Origin: Gammaproteobacteria bacterium
Lineage (GTDB): Bacteria; Pseudomonadota; Gammaproteobacteria; Eutrophobiales; Eutrophobiaceae
Assembly (NCBI GenBank): GCA_030829955.1
Contig: JAURNY010000017.1
Span: 1 to 64,000 of the forward strand
Direction of reading: 5' to 3'
DNA: 64,000 nucleotides
The translations under genes were made by a program, and so were the position numbers. Under the pieces are notes generated by a model that was not told the DNA's origin, made no database searches, and saw nothing but the letters and a program-made list of their open reading frames with translations. This document shows, piece after piece, positions 55,184 to 63,491 of the stretch. Position 1 is the first letter of the stretch; every line of letters begins with the position of its first letter.

Positions 55184-56569
55184 TTATTTACTATCTAAAT
55201 GCGATAGCATATGTTCTTTTCGAGTGAGTTTTTCCCTGGGTTTCCCTTTTGATTCTCCAGCTTTTTTTTCTGCCGCATCAATTTTTATCCAATCACTAAA
55301 ATATATAGGACGTATGTTTTTTGATTGTAGAATCTTATTAATTTGGTTATACCCAGTTCTTGATTTAATTGATTCAAATTTATTTAAGTCTTCCAGTAAA
55401 TTATTAACAGTCTCTACACTGCACGCACGATTTGTACCAATAATTCCACTTGGCCCTCGTTTTATCCAGCCGGCGGTATAAAGTTGGGTTACAAGTTGAC
55501 CATTATTCGTGACTCTTCCTGCATTATTTTCAATCGTGCCCCAATCATGATTAAAAGGTACACCTTGCATTGGCACCCCACGATAGCCAATACTGCTAAA
55601 TAAAATGCCAGTTTCTATTTCTAATATTTCGCCAGTTCCGCGAGCAGATTGATTAAAGGCATCGCCAAATAACTCATTCTTTTCAAATTTGATTGTTTCC
55701 AATCTGGTGTTGCCAACTAACGCGATAGGGCTCAATAAAAAGTGGAATTCACATCGACGAGATTTATCATCAACTGACTGATTTCTAGCAAAGTCACAAA
55801 ACAAATCATAAATTTTTTTATTACCGATATTTGATTTATTTGCGAGTTCAGTCTTGCTTTCCGGGTTTAGCACTAAATCCTGCTTATTGATAAAAGGCAG
55901 ACAATTATCAAGTTCTCCAAATTCACGTAATTCTTTAGGCGTAAATTTGGCTTGTGCCGGACCACGACGACCAATCACTTTGATTGTCTTAATCCTGCTT
56001 TCAGCCAAAACATCTAATGCATGCTGTGCAATATCGGTATATTTTAATTCATCTATGGTTTTGGAAAGAATGCGAGCAACATCAGCAGCAACATTGCCTT
56101 GCCCAACAATAACAGCTGTTTCTCCAGATAAATCAAATTCCCGATCACGATAGTCAGGGTGACCGTTATACCAGCCAACAAATTCAGTTGCTGTATAACA
56201 TCCATCCAGATTTTCGCCTGATAAATTAAGTTTGCGATCAGTTTCTGCCCCACACGTGATAATCACGGCATGATAAGCTTCCTTTAATTGTTCGATACTG
56301 ATATCTGTACCGATATTAACATTAGCAATTAATTGGAAGTTTTCATTCTCAGCTATTTTTTCATATAACTTGATTGCTTGTTTTAATTTCTGATGATCGG
56401 GTGCTACTCCCGAACGAACCAGGCCAAAGGGTGAGGGTAGGCGTTCATAAAGATCTGTCTTGGCAATAATATCTGATTTAAATAATGCTTCTGCCGCATA
56501 AAAACCACTTGGCCCACTACCAACAATGGCGACTAACAAAGGGTTATCTGGATTACCTAAACTTGCCAT
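55184..56569 (-). CDS. Ferredoxin:NADP+ reductase, adrenodoxin-reductase (FprA) type
   Basis: 461 aa from the ATG at 56569 (a TTG two codons earlier is rejected in favour of ATG). The FAD motif VGSGPSGFYAAE lies at about residues 16-27, the LPSPFGLVRSGVAPDH signature of the adrenodoxin reductase family follows, the NADP motif VGQGNVAADVAR is near 154, and the C-terminal GWIKRGPSGIIGTNR near 385. It exchanges electrons between ferredoxin and NADP(H). It is 9 bp from the ferredoxin gene and is the last gene of the fwd operon, indicating a dedicated electron outlet or inlet for the Fwd-like complex. Confidence 0.93.
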   Translation of the reverse strand: MASLGNPDNPLLVAIVGSGPSGFYAAEALFKSDIIAKTDLYERLPSPFGLVRSGVAPDHQKLKQAIKLYEKIAENENFQLIANVNIGTDISIEQLKEAYHAVIITCGAETDRKLNLSGENLDGCYTATEFVGWYNGHPDYRDREFDLSGETAVIVGQGNVAADVARILSKTIDELKYTDIAQHALDVLAESRIKTIKVIGRRGPAQAKFTPKELREFGELDNCLPFINKQDLVLNPESKTELANKSNIGNKKIYDLFCDFARNQSVDDKSRRCEFHFLLSPIALVGNTRLETIKFEKNELFGDAFNQSARGTGEILEIETGILFSSIGYRGVPMQGVPFNHDWGTIENNAGRVTNNGQLVTQLYTAGWIKRGPSGIIGTNRACSVETVNNLLEDLNKFESIKSRTGYNQINKILQSKNIRPIYFSDWIKIDAAEKKAGESKGKPREKLTRKEHMLSHLDSK

Positions 56570-56578
56570 ATTCAACTC

Positions 56579-56884
56579 TTAAAAGCCTAATTCGGATTTT
56601 CTATCATCGGCACCTGGTAATGGTTCAATCTTTTCTTCACAGACGGGTAAAGATGCTGACTTTTGAGCATTAATTTCTATCCAGTGTTCTTTATCTTCCG
56701 GTATATCATCACCCTCAAAAATAGCTTGAACCGGGCATTCTGGAATACATGCACTACAATCGATACAAGTATCAGGATCGATATACAACATATCATCATC
56801 ATAATGAAAACAGGCTACTGGGCAGACCGTTACACAGTCAGTGAATCGACACCCTTTACAATTATCCGTTACGATTGTTGTCAT
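56579..56884 (-). CDS. Ferredoxin, FdxA (7Fe/8Fe) type
   Basis: 101 aa from the ATG at 56884 with GGGAGGG upstream; an earlier in-frame ATG lacks family similarity. Nine Cys are present: C9, C12, C17, C21 and C25 in the first half (CKGCRFTDC...CPVAC) and C40, C43, C46 and C50 in CIDCSACIPEC. The pattern and the DDDMLYIDPDTC text match Azotobacter FdI-like [3Fe-4S][4Fe-4S] ferredoxins. Located between fwdC and the FNR gene, it can replace the polyferredoxin FwdF/FwdG that serves archaeal formylmethanofuran dehydrogenases. Confidence 0.93.
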   Translation of the reverse strand: MTTIVTDNCKGCRFTDCVTVCPVACFHYDDDMLYIDPDTCIDCSACIPECPVQAIFEGDDIPEDKEHWIEINAQKSASLPVCEEKIEPLPGADDRKSELGF

Positions 56885-56925
56885 AAAACCCTCCCACGCA
56901 TTCAAGCGTATGATTCAAATATTAT

Positions 56926-57735
56926 TTAATCGGCATACAGCAAAACTTCTCCACGATTTAATTCAACGGCATCACCACACCATCGTTCAAAATGACCATT
57001 AATAATTTTGCTATCAATGTCATAACCTTTTTTAAGTAAATAATGCAAATACTGTTTGATAAAGACAGGACTATAATTGCAGGCAAGTGAGAAGGTGGGC
57101 AATATGCTTGTTTTGGTGAGGCTGATAATCGAGCCGCGTTTCATGCCAGCGCCAGTGCGGGTTCCCATTTCACCAATCACAATAATAGTTCCTGCCAGCA
57201 TGTTAACACCAGTAAAATCGCCGGATGTTCCGCCAACAACTATCAAACCTCGACGCATACAATGACCAGTTTCATTTTTTACATTGCCATGAATGAATAT
57301 TTCACCGCCTTGCATACCCACAGTACTACCTCGATAGCCACTTCCAACGAGATGACCAGCATTACCGCGGACTTCAATTTCACCACCTAACATTTCGGGG
57401 GCTAACCAATCTGAAGCATTACCCTCGATTAATATCTTGCCCCCGCTCATCGCGGCACCGGCATGTACACCAATGTCACCTTCAATCGTTATTAAGCCAA
57501 ACGACATGGTAGAACCTACATGTTTAACGTTTACAAGATCGCCGGCAACACGAATATCACCATCATTATTGCCGCTGCACTCAAAGAAATCTGCCAGATG
57601 CATTTCTCTGTTGCCATGAAAAACAATCAATCGATTAATATCATCAATAGACAAACCACGCATGCGATCAGGACAGATACATTCTGCTTCTAATGGTACT
57701 TCTGGTGTGGTGTGTAGTTTTAGATGCAAAGGCAT
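56926..57735 (-). CDS. fwdC: Formylmethanofuran dehydrogenase-like subunit C
   Basis: 269 aa beta-helix protein. The repeated turns GDIGVHAGAAMSGGKI, GNASDWLAPEMLGGEI, GNAGHLVGSGYRGSTV and GTSGDFTGVNMLAGTI match FwdC/FhcC. It is a clear paralogue of fhcC at 50383, but the N-terminal part (ECICPDRMRGLSIDDINRL, cited CICPDRMRGLSIDDIN) differs. Follows ftr by 2 bp. Confidence 0.92.
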   Translation of the reverse strand: MPLHLKLHTTPEVPLEAECICPDRMRGLSIDDINRLIVFHGNREMHLADFFECSGNNDGDIRVAGDLVNVKHVGSTMSFGLITIEGDIGVHAGAAMSGGKILIEGNASDWLAPEMLGGEIEVRGNAGHLVGSGYRGSTVGMQGGEIFIHGNVKNETGHCMRRGLIVVGGTSGDFTGVNMLAGTIIVIGEMGTRTGAGMKRGSIISLTKTSILPTFSLACNYSPVFIKQYLHYLLKKGYDIDSKIINGHFERWCGDAVELNRGEVLLYAD

Positions 57736-57737
57736 AA

Positions 57738-58634
57738 TCAGGCATCTCTTTTTAGTAGTTCATGTAGCTGAATCTGGTATTGACCTAAACCGCCACCATA
57801 ATTTCCAGCAGAGATTTTTTTAATATCCGGTTTCGCAGCTGCATGTATACCTACTAGCATTGCTTGCTCGACGGCTTCAAGTGTTAAACCATCGATAACA
57901 ATTTCCAGTACGGAATTAATCTGATCATTTAATGCAGTTTGTTTCGTAACTGCTTTTAAAATTGGACAATATGCATCATTAGTTGATGCTATAAGTGATT
58001 TGTAACGGGAACCGACCTTGCTACCACTACGTACGACGCCATTAGGAAAGGGTAGAATAATATCAGGTAATTCACGCATGGCTTTAACAGCTGCAGAGGC
58101 CGCACGAAGTGTGGCTTTTTGATTAGTGCCTAAAATTAACAGGTTGCCACCGCCCACTGCTTTTTGATATGTGAATGTATCATCAACCAGAAACTCACCA
58201 TCCATTACCGGAATACGCCACATGCGTTTATCGTTAAGTATCTTACTAATTTGAAAACCATCACCGAAATAACGAAGCTGACCGCCGACAATAACTGGCT
58301 CACCTTCATCAAGACCGTTATAACAAGCGGTTGATGGACAGGTCATGACACATTGCCCAACCCTTTCCAGTAACCGTTTACCAATAGTGTCTTTATCACT
58401 TGTAAATAACAGGATGCTTACTCCGGGACGCCCATCTGGAGACTCTTCAGCAGCAATAAGTTTTTCTATACCGGCCTCACATTTACAGCCAATGACCGAG
58501 GTTGCAAAACCAGTCACAGATTGTGCGGCTGCCATTGCCCATTGTTTATTTTCAGCCGTAATTATGAATCGACAACCATACATCTTGAAGGCTTCTGCAT
58601 AGGTATCGACTATTTCTGTAGATTTAATCTTCAC
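57738..58634 (-). CDS. ftr: Formylmethanofuran:H4MPT formyltransferase (Fwd set)
   Basis: 298 aa paralogue of fhcD. It shares the core QLRYFGDGFQISKILNDKRMW (cited LRYFGDGFQISK), VGGGNLLILG and the end SAGNYGGGLGQY. It supplies or removes formyl groups on the methanofuran of the second complex. The first 4 bp overlap the fwdA stop, which implies stoichiometric translation with fwdA. Confidence 0.94.
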   Translation of the reverse strand: MKIKSTEIVDTYAEAFKMYGCRFIITAENKQWAMAAAQSVTGFATSVIGCKCEAGIEKLIAAEESPDGRPGVSILLFTSDKDTIGKRLLERVGQCVMTCPSTACYNGLDEGEPVIVGGQLRYFGDGFQISKILNDKRMWRIPVMDGEFLVDDTFTYQKAVGGGNLLILGTNQKATLRAASAAVKAMRELPDIILPFPNGVVRSGSKVGSRYKSLIASTNDAYCPILKAVTKQTALNDQINSVLEIVIDGLTLEAVEQAMLVGIHAAAKPDIKKISAGNYGGGLGQYQIQLHELLKRDA

Positions 58635-60277
58635 GAATGGGTTTCTCCAAGCGGAATTACTTCATGATCATGCAAGTAATGATCATCGACGGCATAGTTG
58701 GCAAATTCAATTGAATAATAGTCTTCAAAGAATGGTTGTACGACTTCTTCAATTTTTTTATCGTACTCCGGTGCAATATGTAATAGGCGACCATTGAAAT
58801 CATTTCTGAATTCATGGTTTTCAATAATTAAATGACCGCTTTTAATGACATAACGCGGCGCATTAAACATCTCTTCCTTATCTTCCATGTCATCATAAAT
58901 TGTAATATCTGCATCAGCGCCAACACCAAGCTGTCCTTTATTATGCAGACCCAATGCTTTTGCAGGACCAGCGCGTGTAATGATCGCAATTTCATTCAGC
59001 GTATATTCGCGCTCTAGATCGGGTAGTATGGTATTGATTAAAGCTTTTTGATTAACCCGTTTCATTTCTTCACGACGAAAGCCTTTATCCATTAATAACT
59101 TGATAAGTTTGGGATAACTCTGAAACGAGCCGCCATTAGGATGATCTGTAGAAAGCATGACTCGCCAGGGATCTTTGGATAATAAAAACAACTCAAGCCC
59201 TATCGCCCATTGCAGGGTATGCATGTAAATATGTTCCTGATAAGTGAAGGGCACGATACCACAACCACTTTCACATTCAGTATCTGCATTAACCCACTTA
59301 CCTTTACTATGACCTTTTAATACATAAGCAAGCGGTGCATCGGCGGTCATGATGGTCGATTTGCCAAACATAACCTGGCCGACGTCACAGGTTATATTGG
59401 AATTATTATTAACATAGTCAATAATCTCGGTTGCTTTAGAAACCGGATTTTTACCTATTTCACCGCCATAACTATGAAACTGAATGTGAGCGATATGGGC
59501 ACGCAATCCGTTAGCCGTCTTCATGGTTTCCAGTGTAGTTATATAATTTCCACTGTGCCCAAGATTATTACAATGAATATGTGGCGGATGAGGAAAACCT
59601 CTTGCATTTACTGTTTTGACAAACGCTTCAATAATTTTTCTAGGTGTTAGTCCTTCATCATTGAGTTCATCTATATCTGATACATTAGAATTCTTTTTAC
59701 CTTTCCAGGGTTCATCACCACCCGGGTTCACAAGCTTGACTGTGTAAGCCTTGGTAGAGCTGATCCACCAGGCTACAGCCTGATCGAATTCTTCCATACG
59801 TTTTTCTTTTAATAGTTTTTGCAGAAAGATGTTATTAGCTAATAAAACATAAAAACCTTTATCAATAACAGGTGTATCGTGAAACTCTTCTAATGTATGT
59901 CGAGCGCCAATCGGCGTGACCGCCGCTTCCATGGCAGTGGTATAGCCTAATGTGGCATAACGATAACCGGTTGCAAATGTAGAAGGGACTGTGCCTCCTG
60001 TTCCAGAACGTGTAAAAGGTGTTGCGGGATGAACATCATGACGATGATCTTCTGGTTGCAGTTTTCTGGCAGCATTCACTTTTGGACCAGCGATATGACA
60101 ATGAATATCAACGCCGCCTGGCATAATAACCATGCCTTTAGCATCGATAACGGTAACATCATCACCAGCGCTGGCGACTATCTTGCCGTCTTGAATGCAG
60201 ATTTCCTTTATTTCACCATCAACATTATTAGTCGGGTCATAAACCCGTCCATTAATGATGCGCATAGAAGCTGCCAT
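58631..60277 (-). CDS. fwdA: Formylmethanofuran dehydrogenase-like subunit A (amidohydrolase)
   Basis: 548 aa from the ATG at 60277, preceded by AGGGG; a TTG one codon earlier is less likely and the ATG at 60265 (MRIING) is a further option. HxH is His59/His61 in GGVDIHCHIAG, the Lys site VKLVNPGG, His ligands in HPPHIHCNNLGHSG and HIAHIQFHSYG, and the catalytic Asp in LSTDHPNGGSF. In archaeal FwdABCDFG this subunit joins formate, made from CO2 in FwdB, to methanofuran through an internal tunnel. All zinc-site residues are kept here. A 171-bp gap separates it from fwdB. Confidence 0.94.
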   Translation of the reverse strand: MAASMRIINGRVYDPTNNVDGEIKEICIQDGKIVASAGDDVTVIDAKGMVIMPGGVDIHCHIAGPKVNAARKLQPEDHRHDVHPATPFTRSGTGGTVPSTFATGYRYATLGYTTAMEAAVTPIGARHTLEEFHDTPVIDKGFYVLLANNIFLQKLLKEKRMEEFDQAVAWWISSTKAYTVKLVNPGGDEPWKGKKNSNVSDIDELNDEGLTPRKIIEAFVKTVNARGFPHPPHIHCNNLGHSGNYITTLETMKTANGLRAHIAHIQFHSYGGEIGKNPVSKATEIIDYVNNNSNITCDVGQVMFGKSTIMTADAPLAYVLKGHSKGKWVNADTECESGCGIVPFTYQEHIYMHTLQWAIGLELFLLSKDPWRVMLSTDHPNGGSFQSYPKLIKLLMDKGFRREEMKRVNQKALINTILPDLEREYTLNEIAIITRAGPAKALGLHNKGQLGVGADADITIYDDMEDKEEMFNAPRYVIKSGHLIIENHEFRNDFNGRLLHIAPEYDKKIEEVVQPFFEDYYSIEFANYAVDDHYLHDHEVIPLGETHS

Positions 60278-60448
60278 CAAATACCCCTAAAAACTATTGT
60301 TATTTTTTTGAGTAATTTTACGACAACTGTTTATTGAACTTTTCTAACCAAAAAAAGTATTTTTTGTTTAGTTTTTAATTCTCGTAAATGGTCTCATTAT
60401 AATTATTAATTAATACAAAAAATTATCACAAATACGTTATGAATAAAA
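60278..60448 (-). other. AT-rich gap inside the fwd operon
   Basis: The other junctions of this operon are 42 bp or less, but fwdB and fwdA are 171 bp apart. I find no ORF and no clear hairpin terminator, so an internal promoter or regulatory RNA segment is possible. Confidence 0.4.
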
Positions 60449-61810
60449 TCAAAGTGGTGCAGCCACCTTGGCTTCTCCAATAGCGCCGTTGGCACTATGT
60501 CTTGCGAGCATAAGTTCATGCACGCGTTTTCTAATACCAGTTAATATTTTTTCATCATCCGGGAATGGCGATTCAAACGCCGGACGCAAGGTGATTGGTA
60601 CATCATCCATACGATATACGGTACCTGATGTGTTGATGCCATAAGTCGATGTACGGAATGCAACATGAGCATCTTTACTGGTATCAGTTTGTTTGGTGTC
60701 TAATACAACTATCGGAATGCTTTTTAAGTGTTCAATTGCTCTCTTTGGAAAATTAGATCCGGGATCGCTTGCGATAATAAGTGCAGCATCGGCGTGACCA
60801 TTTGATAAAGTGTCAACTGTTGTAAATTCGCCAGGGTTAAAACGTGGAAAACCACGGCTAAAATTAACACCGAATGGATAACCGGTTTGCCATGAAACAA
60901 CATTGTCTGCACCAGTTACATTGCCATGACCACGCACAGGCTTAGCAACAAAGTGGGTGAATTCATTTAAATCAGTTGCAAGCGCAAGCAAGGCACCTGA
61001 ATTAAAATGTCTGCCACGCGTCATGGTTAAACCCATTCCAAAAAACAATACACCAAAGCGGCAGTTTTTCATTTTTTCAGTAAGGTCTTGCAAGACTTCT
61101 AATGAAACACCCGTTTCTTCTTCGATATCGGCAGATATGGTTTTCCCTTTTACTAGCGCACGTAATGCCCAGAGTATTTCAAAATCCTTTCCTGGTTTGG
61201 GTTGAATAAAGATATCGGCAACGGGTGCGCTTTTTGTTTTGCGTACGTCTACCAGCACAACGGTTCTATCTTTTTTTCCACCGGGGATGAACATGCCTTT
61301 GGGAGTGACAGCATAACGACCAAAATGTCTTGGGTGTGACTCCGCGGGATTTCCGCCCCAATAGATAACTAGATCAGCTCGGTTTTTAACTTCACCTAGC
61401 GTACTTGTGCTTTCACCAACTCCCTGAAAGGCCAGACCAGTAGGGCCATGACAAACTGAGGTGGTTGTATCAATATTACCTCGAATAATATCAGTGATTG
61501 CAACGGCTTGACGTTGGGCTTCACAAGTTGTGTCGCTTAATCCATAAGTGATTGGGAATTTTGCATTGACTAATGTTTGCGCTGCTTCTTCTATGGCATC
61601 TTCAATAGACACCTCTTTGCCATCGATCATCGCCGCAGGAGCATTCTCTTCAATAGTATGTTCTGAAAACCACGCGCGACCCAATATACAGGCATTTTTT
61701 GCCTTAACAATTTTTTTCTCTTCAACATCAACATGCAAGTGCATATCATCACAGACGCATCCGCAAAAAGTACATGTTGCGTTTTCGACTATCTTAATAT
61801 TCTCACTCAT
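60449..61810 (-). CDS. fwdB: Formylmethanofuran dehydrogenase-like subunit B with intact Mo/W site
   Basis: 453 aa. The [4Fe-4S] ligands are C13, C16 and C20 in CTFCGCVCDD plus C41 in NACILGRAW. Cys120-His121 in TSVCHGPTG correspond to the tungsten-ligand Cys118 and its neighbouring His of archaeal FwdB. Downstream, PVRGHGNVTGADN, SWQTGYPFGVNFSRGFPRFN and ALIIASDPGSNFP follow the archaeal dehydrogenase sequence closely (from memory of the family). These are exactly the positions that the hydrolase-type FhcB in the same window has lost. I infer a redox-active subunit that interconverts formate/formyl carbon and CO2. Confidence 0.9.
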   Translation of the reverse strand: MSENIKIVENATCTFCGCVCDDMHLHVDVEEKKIVKAKNACILGRAWFSEHTIEENAPAAMIDGKEVSIEDAIEEAAQTLVNAKFPITYGLSDTTCEAQRQAVAITDIIRGNIDTTTSVCHGPTGLAFQGVGESTSTLGEVKNRADLVIYWGGNPAESHPRHFGRYAVTPKGMFIPGGKKDRTVVLVDVRKTKSAPVADIFIQPKPGKDFEILWALRALVKGKTISADIEEETGVSLEVLQDLTEKMKNCRFGVLFFGMGLTMTRGRHFNSGALLALATDLNEFTHFVAKPVRGHGNVTGADNVVSWQTGYPFGVNFSRGFPRFNPGEFTTVDTLSNGHADAALIIASDPGSNFPKRAIEHLKSIPIVVLDTKQTDTSKDAHVAFRTSTYGINTSGTVYRMDDVPITLRPAFESPFPDDEKILTGIRKRVHELMLARHSANGAIGEAKVAAPL

Positions 61811-61836
61811 TTTTAAAATTCTATTAGTTGTATGAC

Positions 61837-62172
61837 TTAAAGCTTTTCAATTTCGATTTCCATATGTTTTGAAATAGGCATACCGCTTCCAGCTGTATCA
61901 CTTTCCATTAATTGACTGGATGGCGGTCCATAAGGAATAAACGCCATGCCAGAAGGTAAGTCTCCTGGCTTTTTAGCTATACATTTAACTAGGGCTTCAC
62001 CAGTCGCATTTTTTAACCTAACGCTATCACCATCACTTAATTTCAACTTTTGCATATCATCCGGATTCATTTCCAGCGTAGATGTTGTTTCAATGTACTC
62101 CTCTTTGAGTTTGCCATGATTCAACGACGTGCCTTGTTTTGCAGAACGGCCGGGGATTAATATCATTTTCAT
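61837..62172 (-). CDS. fwdD: Formylmethanofuran dehydrogenase-like subunit D (molybdopterin-dinucleotide-binding)
   Basis: 111 aa. The protein begins with LIPGRSAKQGTSLNHGK and EEYIETTSTLEMNPDDM, has LSDGDSVRLKNATGEA in the middle and FIPYGPPSSQL near residue 78, matching FwdD/FmdD, which completes the pterin-cofactor pocket over FwdB. The hydrolase-type fhc set in the window has no such gene. It is the first gene of the operon fwdD-B-A-ftr-C-fdx-fnr. The Shine-Dalgarno is weak. Confidence 0.92.
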   Translation of the reverse strand: MKMILIPGRSAKQGTSLNHGKLKEEYIETTSTLEMNPDDMQKLKLSDGDSVRLKNATGEALVKCIAKKPGDLPSGMAFIPYGPPSSQLMESDTAGSGMPISKHMEIEIEKL

Positions 62173-62191
62173 AAAGATATCGTCAGCTTAA

Positions 62192-62210
62192 TACTGCAAA
62201 ATTTGCAGTA
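62192..62210 (-). promoter_or_regulatory. 19-bp palindrome TACTGCAAA-A-TTTGCAGTA before fwdD
   Basis: Perfect 9-bp arms, ending 20 bp upstream of the fwdD ATG. The 8-mer ACTGCAAA also occurs in the mptG-side site (62351-62358). It may be an operator overlapping the transcript start or an RNA hairpin near the ribosome site. Confidence 0.5.
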
Positions 62211-62346
62211 GCGTGATTTTGAGAGAACGGGTTATATAAACTATTAGTTTCATCAGTTTCATTATAGTCCTCACGGACAGTTAAGAACAAATATTTAAAG
62301 ACAAAATTCAATGAAATAAACTCTCTATGCGTTACTATCTGTTATA

Positions 62347-62357
62347 TTGCACTGCAA
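62347..62357 (+). promoter_or_regulatory. Palindrome TTGCA-C-TGCAA upstream of mptG
   Basis: Perfect 5-bp arms, 26 bp before the mptG start and identical on the opposite strand to the xoxF-upstream core at 41262-41272. Confidence 0.55.
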
Positions 62358-62382
62358 ATATTGAGATAGGGCACTATCAACC

Positions 62383-63426
62383 ATGCAAGATTCAAAATAC
62401 AAATCAGATTTAAGTTTCGTACGTATTTCTACGCCGGCACGTCTGCATCTTGGTTTTCTTGATATCAATGGTGGTCTGGATAGAAAGTTTGGCAGTCTTG
62501 GTATGGCAATCAACCAGATTGAAACATCATTAATTGCAACTTATGCCGATGATGTGGAAATTTACGGACCATGCGATAAAAGAGCTTCTGATTACGCAGA
62601 ACAAGTTTTATCTCATTATGGAATTAACGGCGGAATACGTATGAATATTGTCTCTACTATCCCGAAACATGCTGGTTTGGGCTCAGGCACACAACTTTCA
62701 CTGGCTGTAGCAACGGCAATATCCACACTTTATGATTTAAATGAATTACCTGAAGCATTGGCTGCAACGTTACATCGTGGCGCTCGATCAGGTATTGGTA
62801 TAGGCACATTTCAATATGGTGGTTTTATCGTTGATGGTGGCCGTGGTCCTCATACTCAGGTTCCTCCGGTTATCAGTCACATATCTTTTCCTGAACATTG
62901 GCGAATAATTTTGGTTTTTGATGAAGGTAGCGAAGGGATTAATGGCGTACCTGAGAGACGCGCATTTAATACCTTACCGCCGATGGACGAAAAAGATTCA
63001 GGTTTATTATGTCGTTTGACTATGATGAAGATATTGCCTGCCTTGGCCGAAGAAGACTGTGAATGTTTTGGTGAGGCGATTACGCAAATGCAAAATATTG
63101 TGGGCGATTATTTTGCTCAGGCTCAGGGTGGCCGATTTAGCTCACCTTTTATGCATAAAATTTTAAATGATTTGCAAGATTTGGGCGCTACGGGTTCTGG
63201 GCAGAGCTCCTGGGGACCAACCGGGTTTGCTTTTTTTCGTGACGAAACTGCTGCATTTTATGCATTAAAAAAAATTAGAAAAGTATGGAATCATGAACGA
63301 AGGATTCGATTTATGATGGTTGCTCCGCAAAATGAAAAAGCATCAATTACACAGTCTGAATCAGTTGACGAACTGAATCAGCCAACAATCCAGAATCAAC
63401 TTAAGAATATTAATATAACTTCATGA
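62383..63426 (+). CDS. mptG: Beta-ribofuranosylaminobenzene 5'-phosphate synthase (H4MPT biosynthesis)
   Basis: 347 aa, GHMP-kinase-like fold. It condenses 4-hydroxy- or 4-aminobenzoate with PRPP in the first committed step of methanopterin synthesis. Recognised from ISTPARLHLGFLDINGG at the N-terminus, STIPKHAGLGSGTQLSLAVA near residue 90 (GHMP glycine motif) and GIGTFQYGGFIVDGG. It proves that the C1 carrier here is an H4MPT-type pterin. Divergent from fwdD across a 210-bp region with two palindromes. Confidence 0.95.
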   Translation: MQDSKYKSDLSFVRISTPARLHLGFLDINGGLDRKFGSLGMAINQIETSLIATYADDVEIYGPCDKRASDYAEQVLSHYGINGGIRMNIVSTIPKHAGLGSGTQLSLAVATAISTLYDLNELPEALAATLHRGARSGIGIGTFQYGGFIVDGGRGPHTQVPPVISHISFPEHWRIILVFDEGSEGINGVPERRAFNTLPPMDEKDSGLLCRLTMMKILPALAEEDCECFGEAITQMQNIVGDYFAQAQGGRFSSPFMHKILNDLQDLGATGSGQSSWGPTGFAFFRDETAAFYALKKIRKVWNHERRIRFMMVAPQNEKASITQSESVDELNQPTIQNQLKNINITS

Positions 63427-63491
63427 AAATAAATAAAAAAACCTTAAGTTATAACGAATATGGTTTTTTATAGCATTCTTATTTACTAGGA

